From contig CAZHJG010000031.1 of assembly GCA_964533425.1 (NCBI GenBank), forward strand, positions 1 through 8,872: a stretch of DNA of 8,872 bases, given 5' to 3'. A program made the translations under genes and the position numbers. The DNA is from CAZHJG01 sp964533425 (GTDB taxonomy: Bacteria > Patescibacteriota > Saccharimonadia > Saccharimonadales > UBA4665). Below, piece after piece: positions 1 through 4,753 of this stretch (positions within the stretch are counted from its first letter, which is position 1; the number at the start of each line of letters is the position of its first letter). The notes below the pieces were generated by a model. It worked only from the letters and a program-made list of their open reading frames with translations. It searched no databases and was not told the origin of the DNA.

Positions 1-805
1 CGGTTTCGTTGTGACCTTCACGGTCGGCGGCATGGCCGGCGTCATGATGGCCGTCCCCGCTATCGACTTCCAGGTGCATAACAGCCTGTTTTTGGTAGCC
101 CATTTCCATACCATGATCATCGGCGGCGTCTTGTATGGCCTCTTTTCCGGGCTAACGTATTGGTTTCCGAAGATCTTCGGTTTTCGGCTTAATGAACGCC
201 TCGGCCGTTATGCCTTCTGGTGCTGGTTCGTCGGTTTCCTCACGGCCTTCATTCCGCTGTACATCCTCGGCCTGATGGGCGCTACTCGCCGCATGGACCA
301 CTACGACGCCAGCTTAGGCTGGCAGTGGCTGTTTATCGTGGCGGCTGTCGGTGTCGGCATTGTGTTGCTGGGCGTCGGTTTCCAGATCCTGCAGCTAGTG
401 TGGAGCATCATCACCCGCGAAAACCACCGCGATACCACTGGCGATCCCTGGAACGGTCGCACCCTAGAGTGGTCCATTCCATCACCCACACCGTTTTATA
501 ACTTCGCTGTCGTCCCCGAAGTCACCACCCGTGACGCTTTCTGGGAGGCCAAACAGTTGGGCAAAGCCACGGTGAAGCCCAAGTATGAAGACATCCGCCT
601 GCCCAAGAGCAGCGGGCTGGGCATCGCCATCGCGTTCTTCGCCTTCCTGTTCGGCTTTGGCATGATCTGGCACATCTGGTGGCTGTTGCCGATCGGCATC
701 ATCGGCATCATCACGGCCATTGTGGTCCGAGCATCAGAAGAAGACACTGAATACATCGTATCTGCCGAACAAATCGCTAAGCTAGAGGCGGAGCGTGCCA
801 CATGA
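1..805 (+). CDS. cyoB: Cytochrome bo3 ubiquinol oxidase subunit I, C-terminal part (5' truncated)
   Basis: This is the C-terminal ~267 residues of the catalytic heme-copper oxidase subunit, which reduces O2 to water with ubiquinol electrons and pumps protons across the inner membrane. The gene starts before the window; codons are complete from base 2, and the GTG at 11 is internal, not a start. Numbering from that GTG, AHFHT (30-34) holds His31 and His33. By recalled alignment these equal E. coli CyoB His419 (high-spin heme axial ligand) and His421 (low-spin heme b ligand). Arg93-Arg94 in ATRRM equal the heme-propionate arginines 481-482. The GDPWNGRTLEW and PFYNFAVVP segments (about 144-169) are typical of CyoB rather than aa3 CtaD. 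About five membrane segments are visible (about 28-50, 67-90, 104-134, 201-219, 222-241). The CuB histidines and K-channel lie upstream and cannot be judged. Its stop overlaps cyoC by 4 bp (ATGA), so the two are translationally coupled. Confidence 0.97.
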   Translation, partial: GFVVTFTVGGMAGVMMAVPAIDFQVHNSLFLVAHFHTMIIGGVLYGLFSGLTYWFPKIFGFRLNERLGRYAFWCWFVGFLTAFIPLYILGLMGATRRMDHYDASLGWQWLFIVAAVGVGIVLLGVGFQILQLVWSIITRENHRDTTGDPWNGRTLEWSIPSPTPFYNFAVVPEVTTRDAFWEAKQLGKATVKPKYEDIRLPKSSGLGIAIAFFAFLFGFGMIWHIWWLLPIGIIGIITAIVVRASEEDTEYIVSAEQIAKLEAERAT

Positions 806-1395
806 GTAACGTTGAATGGCACGGTGAGGAGCAGGCGGCCGACGCCAAAACAGTCTTCGGCTTCTGGGTCTACCTGATGACCGACTGCGTGCTGTTTGCC
901 AGCCTGTTCGCTACCTTCGTGGTGCTACGTGGCAACACCTTTGGCGGGCCGGCCAGCAACGAACTCTTCAGCCTGCCGTTCGTCCTGACCGAGACATTGG
1001 TGCTGCTCACCAGCAGCTACACGGCCGGCTTGGGCCTGCTCGCCGCCCGCCGCCGCGATCGCAACCAGGTGTTGTTCTGGTTCACCATCACCGCGCTACT
1101 CGGTTTGTTCTTCCTGACCATGGAGCTCACCGAATTCCACAAATTATACGTGGAAGGCAACAGCTGGCGCCGCAGCGGCTTCCTCTCTGCCTTTTTCACA
1201 CTCGTCGGCACCCACGGCCTACACATCACCGCCGGCTTAATCTGGATGTTAGTGATGCTGACCAAAGTCGCCAAAAACGGCATCACCAACCTAACCGTCA
1301 AGCGCCTGACCATGCTCAGCTTGTTCTGGCACTTCCTGGATATCATCTGGATTTTCATCTTCACCATTGTGTATCTAATCGGAGTCAAGGCATGA
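802..1395 (+). CDS. cyoC: Cytochrome bo3 ubiquinol oxidase subunit III
   Basis: 197 residues, close to the ~204 of E. coli CyoC. It is an integral membrane subunit of the bo3 oxidase that packs against subunit I. It lacks redox centres and is thought to stabilise the complex. Five hydrophobic segments are visible (about 19-42, 60-81, 90-110, 126-153, 171-193), as expected for the quinol-oxidase form. Family landmarks are KTVFGFWVYLMTDC (16-29), EFHKL (111-115), RSGFLSAFFTLVGTHGLH (124-141) and SLFWHFLDIIWIF (173-185), all nearly identical to the E. coli protein as I recall it. The ATG at 802 sits inside the cyoB stop (ATGA), with a weak GGAG about 10 nt upstream, so coupled translation is likely. 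The stop at 1393-1395 also forms an ATGA with an out-of-frame ATG at 1392 that opens a 35-codon ORF filling the gap to cyoD. Confidence 0.96.
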   Translation: MSNVEWHGEEQAADAKTVFGFWVYLMTDCVLFASLFATFVVLRGNTFGGPASNELFSLPFVLTETLVLLTSSYTAGLGLLAARRRDRNQVLFWFTITALLGLFFLTMELTEFHKLYVEGNSWRRSGFLSAFFTLVGTHGLHITAGLIWMLVMLTKVAKNGITNLTVKRLTMLSLFWHFLDIIWIFIFTIVYLIGVKA

Positions 1396-1499
1396 AAAAC
1401 GGTGTAGGGTATTGGGTAGACGGTAGACGGTTACCGCAAGCGAGACTAACCGTATACCGTATACCGTATACCGTCTACTCACAGGAGCAAAACCTATGA
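1392..1499 (+). CDS. Possible 35-residue ORF spanning the cyoC-cyoD gap (doubtful)
   Basis: An uninterrupted 35-codon frame starts at an ATG overlapping the cyoC stop (ATGA at 1392-1395) and ends at a TGA overlapping the cyoD ATG (ATGA at 1496-1499). It exactly bridges two coupled operon genes. The predicted peptide begins MKNGVGYWVDGRRL and ends VYSQEQNL; it is basic and Tyr-rich with no membrane segment. The whole insert is built of 7-bp repeats that change reading phase, so the peptide has no matching amino-acid periodicity. That argues for a non-coding repeat that happens to be open. If it is translated, its role might only be to carry ribosomes across the hairpin to cyoD. I give it low confidence as a protein gene. 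Confidence 0.22.
   Translation: MKNGVGYWVDGRRLPQARLTVYRIPYTVYSQEQNL
1401..1478. repeat. Heptameric repeat array forming an inverted repeat between cyoC and cyoD
   Basis: The left half reads as 7-bp units all starting with GGT: GGTGTAG, GGTATTG, GGTAGAC, GGTAGAC, GGTTACC (1401-1435). The right half, after a 13-bp spacer, is ACCGTAT three times plus ACCGTCT (1449-1476), then AC. The halves are inverted copies: 1416-1431 (GTAGACGGTAGACGGT) pairs with 1463-1478 (ACCGTATACCGTCTAC) at 15 of 16 positions around a ~31-nt loop. In RNA this would make a long hairpin between cyoC and cyoD. No T-run follows, so it is not an ordinary terminator. It could stabilise or process the operon mRNA, tune CyoD output, or be a small dispersed repeat element. 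Copy number can change by slippage. Confidence 0.85.
1483..1487 (+). promoter_or_regulatory. Ribosome binding site of cyoD
   Basis: AGGAG lies 8 nt before the cyoD ATG and just downstream of the heptamer hairpin. Folding of the repeat would leave it single-stranded, since the stem ends at 1478. It fixes the cyoD start at 1496. Confidence 0.75.
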
Positions 1500-1891
1500 G
1501 CAAAACGGTTATCAGCCACCACGAAGAAGCCCACGGCTCGGTTTTCAGCTACACCGTCGGCTTCGCTTTTTCCATCATCTTGACACTGGTAGCATATATC
1601 ACCGCCGTCAAGGGGAGCTTGAGCGGTTGGGGACTGATCTACTTGCTGGCCGGGCTGGCCGTTATACAGCTGGTGGTGCAGCTGGTGTTCTTCCTGCACC
1701 TCGGACGGGAGTCCAAACCACGCTGGAACCTGACGGTTTTCGCCTTCGCGCTCATGGTGGTTATCATCCTGGTGTTCGGCAGCTTGTGGATCATGAAAAA
1801 CCTCAACTATTCGCATAACCAGCTGTCGCCGCAGCAAACCGACCAGACCATCATTAAAGACGAAGGGATTCAGCCCCCGAACAGCTACTAA
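1496..1891 (+). CDS. cyoD: Cytochrome bo3 ubiquinol oxidase subunit IV
   Basis: 131 residues, longer than the ~109 of E. coli CyoD. It is the small three-helix subunit that helps assemble the CuB-heme centre of subunit I in the bo3 oxidase. Membrane segments lie at about 19-38, 45-68 and 78-100. Family landmarks are AHGSVFSYTVGFAFSIILT (12-30), QLVFFLHLG (62-70), WNLTVFAF (77-84) and the end of the third helix GSLWIMKNLNY (95-105). The E. coli protein stops a few residues after NLNY. Here a polar tail of about 26 residues follows, rich in Gln, Asp and Pro and ending in PPNSY, of unknown use. The start is supported by AGGAG at 1483. It is followed 9 bp later by cyoE. A histidine-containing N-terminus (HHEEAH) precedes the first helix. 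Confidence 0.95.
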   Translation: MSKTVISHHEEAHGSVFSYTVGFAFSIILTLVAYITAVKGSLSGWGLIYLLAGLAVIQLVVQLVFFLHLGRESKPRWNLTVFAFALMVVIILVFGSLWIMKNLNYSHNQLSPQQTDQTIIKDEGIQPPNSY

Positions 1892-1900
1892 CGCCCACCC

Positions 1901-2770
1901 ATGAAAGACACCCTCCGCACTTACTACTGGCTGACCAAACCCGGCATCGTCTACGGCAACGCCCTGAGCAGCGTGGCTGGCTTTTTGCTGGCCTCCAGCT
2001 TGCGCGGTGAGTTCAACATTCGGCGTTTTGTGGCCATGCTCATCGGCAGCTCGCTGGTTATCGCCTGCGGTTGCGTGATCAACAATTACATCGATCGCCA
2101 CATCGACGCCAAAATGGCCCGCACCAAACAGCGGGCGCTGGTGACGGGGGAGGTGAGCCCTCGCAACGCGTTCATGTATGCCGCCGTCCTCGGGCTGTGC
2201 GGTTTCGGCGTGCTGATCGCTTACACCAACTGGCTGACGGTGCTCGTCGGGCTCGTCGGGCTGTTCTTTTACGTCGTTATGTATGGCATTTGGAAGCGTA
2301 AGGCACCCTTTGGCACGCTGGTGGGCAGTGTATCGGGCGCGACGCCGATTTTGGCCGGTTACACGGCCGCGGCGGGCAAGCTTGATGGCGCGGCCATCAT
2401 TATTTTCGTGGCCATGATGCTCTGGCAGATGCCGCACTTTTACGCCATCGCGCTATACCGCTTAAAGGATTATCAAAAAGCCGGACTGCCGGTGTTGCCG
2501 GTGCGCCACGGCTCTAAGCGCACCAAGCGGGAAATGCTCGGCTTCATCCTGGCGTTCACGCTGGTCGCTTGCGCGCTAACCGTTTTCAACTACACGGGCA
2601 CGGTGTACCTGGGCGTCATGGCGGCGCTGGGCTTCTACTGGCTGCTGGAGGCCCGCGACGGCTTCAAGGCCAAGGATGACGCCGCTTGGGGCAAGCACAT
2701 GTTCCGCTGGTCGCTGGTAGTGCTACTGGTTTGGTTGGTGGCCGTATCAATCGGAGCGCTGTTGCCGTGA
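1901..2770 (+). CDS. cyoE: Protoheme IX farnesyltransferase (heme O synthase)
   Basis: 289 residues, the usual length (E. coli about 296). It is a membrane prenyltransferase of the UbiA superfamily that adds farnesyl from farnesyl diphosphate to heme B, giving the heme O needed by CyoB. The first Asp-rich Mg-diphosphate motif is NNYIDRHIDAKMARTKQR (61-78), with Asn61, Asp65 and Asp69 in N-x3-D-x3-D spacing. The second conserved loop is LWQMPHFYAIALYRLKDY (174-191), followed by LPVLPVRHG (197-204). Seven to nine hydrophobic segments span the rest. N-terminal TKPGIVYGN (12-20) is a family hallmark. The ATG lies 9 bp after the cyoD stop with no Shine-Dalgarno sequence, so translation probably depends on termination-reinitiation. 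Its presence indicates heme O, not A; no heme A synthase gene is visible. Confidence 0.96.
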   Translation: MKDTLRTYYWLTKPGIVYGNALSSVAGFLLASSLRGEFNIRRFVAMLIGSSLVIACGCVINNYIDRHIDAKMARTKQRALVTGEVSPRNAFMYAAVLGLCGFGVLIAYTNWLTVLVGLVGLFFYVVMYGIWKRKAPFGTLVGSVSGATPILAGYTAAAGKLDGAAIIIFVAMMLWQMPHFYAIALYRLKDYQKAGLPVLPVRHGSKRTKREMLGFILAFTLVACALTVFNYTGTVYLGVMAALGFYWLLEARDGFKAKDDAAWGKHMFRWSLVVLLVWLVAVSIGALLP

Positions 2771-2788
2771 GCGCTGCAGTGATTGTAG

Positions 2789-2794
2789 TAAAAT
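2789..2794 (+). promoter_or_regulatory. Possible -10 element for the 83-residue membrane protein
   Basis: TAAAAT (5 of 6 to TATAAT) ends 6 nt before the ATG at 2801, so transcription would begin at or next to the start codon and give a leaderless mRNA. I see no -35 at proper distance. Readthrough from cyoE, 30 bp upstream, is equally possible. Confidence 0.35.
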
Positions 2795-2800
2795 AGCCCT

Positions 2801-3052
2801 ATGTTGATACTTATGCACGTCATGTTTGCGCTTACCAGTCTCGTGAGCACCGGGCTGACCTACATCGTGCCCACGCGGCGCAAACTCTTCGTGTCGTCGG
2901 CCCTCGTTGGCTTAACGCTTGGCAGCGGCACGGTGCTGGTCATCGCCCTGCACAGTCCACTCGTGAACTCTTGCATCGCCGGCCTGGCGTACCTCGGCGC
3001 CGTCTCATTCGGCATCTACGCCGCCCAGCGCAAGCTGGCGCAAGAACATTGA
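2801..3052 (+). CDS. Small membrane protein downstream of cyoE, unknown function
   Basis: 83 residues, not recognised. It is largely hydrophobic with three likely membrane segments (about 3-23, 29-50 and 55-76), a basic PTRRK loop after the first and a charged C-terminus (QRKLAQEH). Potential metal or heme ligands at membrane positions are His6, His51 and Cys58. There is no signal peptide cleavage site or known motif. The gene follows cyoE by 30 bp on the same strand. By position it could assist bo3 oxidase assembly, heme handling or copper insertion, but that rests on neighbourhood alone. In-frame ATGs also occur at 2813 and 2822. I chose 2801 because the preceding TAAAAT suggests a leaderless start there, and no Shine-Dalgarno sequence marks the others. 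Confidence 0.75.
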   Translation: MLILMHVMFALTSLVSTGLTYIVPTRRKLFVSSALVGLTLGSGTVLVIALHSPLVNSCIAGLAYLGAVSFGIYAAQRKLAQEH

Positions 3053-3077
3053 CCAAACACTCACTACCTGTCACTAT
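3049..3077 (+). promoter_or_regulatory. Candidate promoter for the 113-residue protein
   Basis: TTGACC (3049-3054; 5 of 6) overlaps the stop of the upstream gene and is 17 bp from CACTAT (3072-3077). The latter is a weak -10 helped by an extended TGT just before it. The predicted start near 3084 leaves room for the AAAGG ribosome site at 3088-3092. Confidence 0.45.
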
Positions 3078-3099
3078 GCCTATCTAGAAAGGTTGTTGT

Positions 3100-3441
3100 A
3101 TGGCTGTCGAATCTGGATATCAGACCATTATATCCCAAATCCATCGCCTGAATCCCGTTGGCCGGGAACTGTTATCTGCCCTTGGCGCCCACTCGCTACT
3201 TGAAGACGGAGACTGGGGGATCGTGCGAGAGGTGATCGGAGAAGCAAATGGGCGAGAACCGTCAGAGCTTGAACTTCTCAAGCTAGGTTACAATCCAGAT
3301 GCGCTGCTCGAAGAAGCCGATCACTGCGCCGCTACGGCCGATGCCTCCGGCCTCTATGTCGTACGACGTGTGGTACGCCAGAGCGTAGTGCCTAGCGTCG
3401 AACTAGAAGTCAGCTACCGGCTCGGTGAGCAATATCGCTAG
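3100..3441 (+). CDS. Hypothetical protein, 113 residues
   Basis: Not recognised. It is a soluble, acidic and probably mainly helical protein with no membrane segment, signal peptide or cysteine pair. The first two thirds hold likely helices (QTIISQIHRLNPVGRELLSAL at about 8-28, then DWGIVREVIGEA at 38-49 and SELELLKLG at 55-63). The end alternates hydrophobic and polar residues (LYVVRRVVRQSVV, VELEVSYRL), suggesting two or three beta strands. The start at 3100 is supported by AAAGG 7 nt upstream and a plausible promoter, so it is probably transcribed independently of cyo. It is followed 43 bp later by another unknown gene on the same strand. Nothing in the sequence indicates a substrate or partner. 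Confidence 0.72.
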   Translation: MAVESGYQTIISQIHRLNPVGRELLSALGAHSLLEDGDWGIVREVIGEANGREPSELELLKLGYNPDALLEEADHCAATADASGLYVVRRVVRQSVVPSVELEVSYRLGEQYR

Positions 3442-3447
3442 CCGTCC

Positions 3448-3476
3448 TTGCTTTCCATGCCAAAAGACTGTATATC
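3448..3476 (+). promoter_or_regulatory. Candidate promoter for the 170-residue protein
   Basis: TTGCTT (3448-3453) and TATATC (3471-3476; 4 of 6) are 17 bp apart. The -10 ends 8 nt before the ATG at 3485, which predicts a transcript starting 1-3 nt before the start codon. The AAAGG at 3477-3481 would then lie outside the mRNA. Confidence 0.45.
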
Positions 3477-3484
3477 AAAGGTAG

Positions 3485-3997
3485 ATGTCATGGGAAAATT
3501 ACAGAAATATTATACCGAACGGTCCGGATTTCCGAGAAAAACACCCACAAGAAGCATTTACCTGGGGCGAAGGCTTGCCAGTCATCGCGATTGGTTACTA
3601 CGCGGTTGTCTTCAAAGCCATTGTTAACAAATCCGCTCAGCAAGCGCAGATTGCCACGATTAACGTGCTCGATCGAGCCAGCACCATCGAAGCCGAAGCG
3701 CTTGACGAGTTCTGCGTATACGTGCCTGACGGAGAGCTTTCCAAGAAACAGCTGGTACGGGTTTCCACCTGCCTCTGGACGTCTCAGCGGGCCGCCAAAA
3801 GTGCGATGCGCTTGCCAGCTCATGCTCGAGCCATGCGCTACGTGGTTTCAGAGGAGGGCAGTGACGTTTACGATAGTTTCTCAGTCGAGGGCTTCGAAGT
3901 GAGCCGATACTTTGAAGATCCCCGCTTCAGACTCGTACACCAACTAGCTGTCGGTGAACCCATGACGCTGCCTTCGGAAATGCCGCTAGCTGCTTAG
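3485..3997 (+). CDS. Hypothetical protein, 170 residues
   Basis: Not recognised. It is a soluble protein without membrane segments or signal peptide. A Trp/Phe/Tyr-rich N-terminal part (SWENYRNIIPNGPDF, then EAFTWGEGLPVIAIGYYAVV up to residue ~42) precedes mixed alpha/beta sequence with one cysteine near 77 and another near 96. The final ~50 residues carry strand-like and acidic stretches (RYVVSEEGSDVYDSFSVEGF). I chose the ATG at 3485. The ATG at 3490 is out of frame and soon hits a stop. AAAGG lies only 3 nt upstream, unusually close, so the gene may instead use a leaderless start from the promoter at 3448-3476. It sits 43 bp after one unknown gene and 62 bp before another, apparently a group of separately promoted ORFans. 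Confidence 0.72.
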   Translation: MSWENYRNIIPNGPDFREKHPQEAFTWGEGLPVIAIGYYAVVFKAIVNKSAQQAQIATINVLDRASTIEAEALDEFCVYVPDGELSKKQLVRVSTCLWTSQRAAKSAMRLPAHARAMRYVVSEEGSDVYDSFSVEGFEVSRYFEDPRFRLVHQLAVGEPMTLPSEMPLAA

Positions 3998-4003
3998 CTT
4001 ACG

Positions 4004-4032
4004 TTGCGTGGCCGGATTAATGCCTTTATAAT
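4004..4032 (+). promoter_or_regulatory. Promoter for the 68-residue protein
   Basis: A perfect TATAAT (4027-4032) is 17 bp downstream of TTGCGT (4004-4009). Transcription should begin near 4039, leaving a ~21-nt leader that contains GAGGAG at 4048-4053, 6 nt before the ATG at 4060. It is the clearest conventional promoter plus ribosome site in the window. Confidence 0.65.
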
Positions 4033-4059
4033 CCGCGGTATCGTTAAGAGGAGTCTCGT

Positions 4060-4266
4060 ATGCCAGAGTTTTACATAACGGAACCGGGTGGTACGCGAAG
4101 AGGTCCTTTGACCGAGAACGAGGTTATGGCTGCTTACCCTAACGAACTTGGTATGCTGGCAATCCTCGCGCTTTATCCCGAAGTGCAAGTATGTTTAACC
4201 GAAAATGAAGTGGCCCAGGTTCATGCCATAGAAGCAGAAGCGCACCGCGCTAGCGGGCAGCAATAG
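4060..4266 (+). CDS. Hypothetical protein, 68 residues, possible degenerate GYF_2-like N-terminus
   Basis: Short soluble protein, not firmly recognised. Its first 26 residues (FYITEPGG, then RRGPLTENEVMAAY) resemble the start of GYF_2-type domains, which run aromatic-Tyr, a Gly turn, then GP followed by a helix; this is a weak resemblance by eye only. The hexapeptide LTENEV occurs twice, at 17-22 and 46-51, with different codons, hinting at an old internal duplication of a ~29-residue unit. Between them is a hydrophobic stretch (LGMLAILALYP) too short to be a confident membrane helix. The start is well supported by GAGGAG 6 nt upstream and a TATAAT promoter. Its TAG stop touches the stop codon of the convergent minus-strand gene with no base between. 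Confidence 0.7.
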   Translation: MPEFYITEPGGTRRGPLTENEVMAAYPNELGMLAILALYPEVQVCLTENEVAQVHAIEAEAHRASGQQ

Positions 4267-4713
4267 TTACTGTTCAGGATGAAGCAGAGTCGGCTCGAGA
4301 CTAGCCAGGTAATTGCCGAAGAACTCGCGAGCTTCGGGTCTCATAACACCGGCATATCGACGTTCTAATCCACGTTCATCATGCAATCGAACCGCTTCTC
4401 TAATCTCGTCGTTCTGGAAGAAAACGAACTTATAGCCACCGGTTTGTAGCAGGCCCTCTACGCGGCGTTTCACCGGCAAGCGGTCGCTCTCGTCCTCCAC
4501 AACGCCAGCCGCTAGTCGCGCCAATCGTTTACGCTCAGCGACTTCCAGCGCGACCACTCGGGCTATAGCAGCCCTTTCAGCTGTTTCTTCGTGATTTTCG
4601 CGCGCCGTCACCTCGTGTTGTTCGTGGCGCAAGACGGACGCCAGCGACCAGATAAGCTCGCTCTCAAACAGCACTTTGCCGTCGAATAAGATACCTCGCG
4701 GGTGTCGTTCCAT
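4267..4713 (-). CDS. Hypothetical charged protein, 148 residues
   Basis: Not recognised. It is a soluble protein very rich in Glu and Arg. Residues ~20-75 (ELIWSLASVLRHEQHEV onward, through AERAAIARVVALEVAERKRL) form a long amphipathic helical stretch that could be a coiled coil. The rest includes a short strand-like KFVFFQND (94-101) and helical segments near the C-terminus. There is no membrane segment or signal peptide. The ATG at 4713 is preceded by TTGAAC-17 bp-TATTAA with only 6 nt to the start codon and no Shine-Dalgarno sequence, which suggests a leaderless mRNA. The gene lies 40 bp downstream of the FAD oxidase on the same strand but seems to have its own promoter. Its stop directly abuts that of the convergent 68-residue gene. 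Long ORFs on the other strand here are weaker, so I favour this frame. Confidence 0.65.
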   Translation of the reverse strand: MERHPRGILFDGKVLFESELIWSLASVLRHEQHEVTARENHEETAERAAIARVVALEVAERKRLARLAAGVVEDESDRLPVKRRVEGLLQTGGYKFVFFQNDEIREAVRLHDERGLERRYAGVMRPEAREFFGNYLASLEPTLLHPEQ

Positions 4714-4719
4714 GGCTAT

Positions 4720-4748
4720 TTAATAGCATGATTCAGTGTCTGGTTCAA
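4720..4748 (-). promoter_or_regulatory. Candidate promoter for the 148-residue protein (minus strand)
   Basis: On the minus strand, TTGAAC (4748-4743) is exactly 17 bp from TATTAA (4725-4720), which has an extended TGC in front. The -10 ends 6 nt before the ATG at 4713, so the transcript should start at or beside the A of the start codon. Confidence 0.55.
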
Positions 4749-4753
4749 GCGGG

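Noticed and set aside
11..13. GTG at 11 as the start of a 264-residue protein
   Set aside because: The upstream codons continue the CyoB sequence (Gly-Phe-Val before VTFTVGG), so the gene is cut by the window edge.
1416..1478. The cyoC-cyoD inverted repeat as a CRISPR array or an intrinsic terminator
   Set aside because: Units are 7 bp without spacers, which rules out CRISPR. The stem has no following T-run and cyoD has a good ribosome site directly after, so termination is unlikely.
1475..2437. 320-codon open frame on the minus strand across cyoD and cyoE
   Set aside because: It lies antisense to two unmistakable cyo genes, is rich in His, Gln, Asp and Glu as expected for the complement of hydrophobic codons, and has no recognisable domain.
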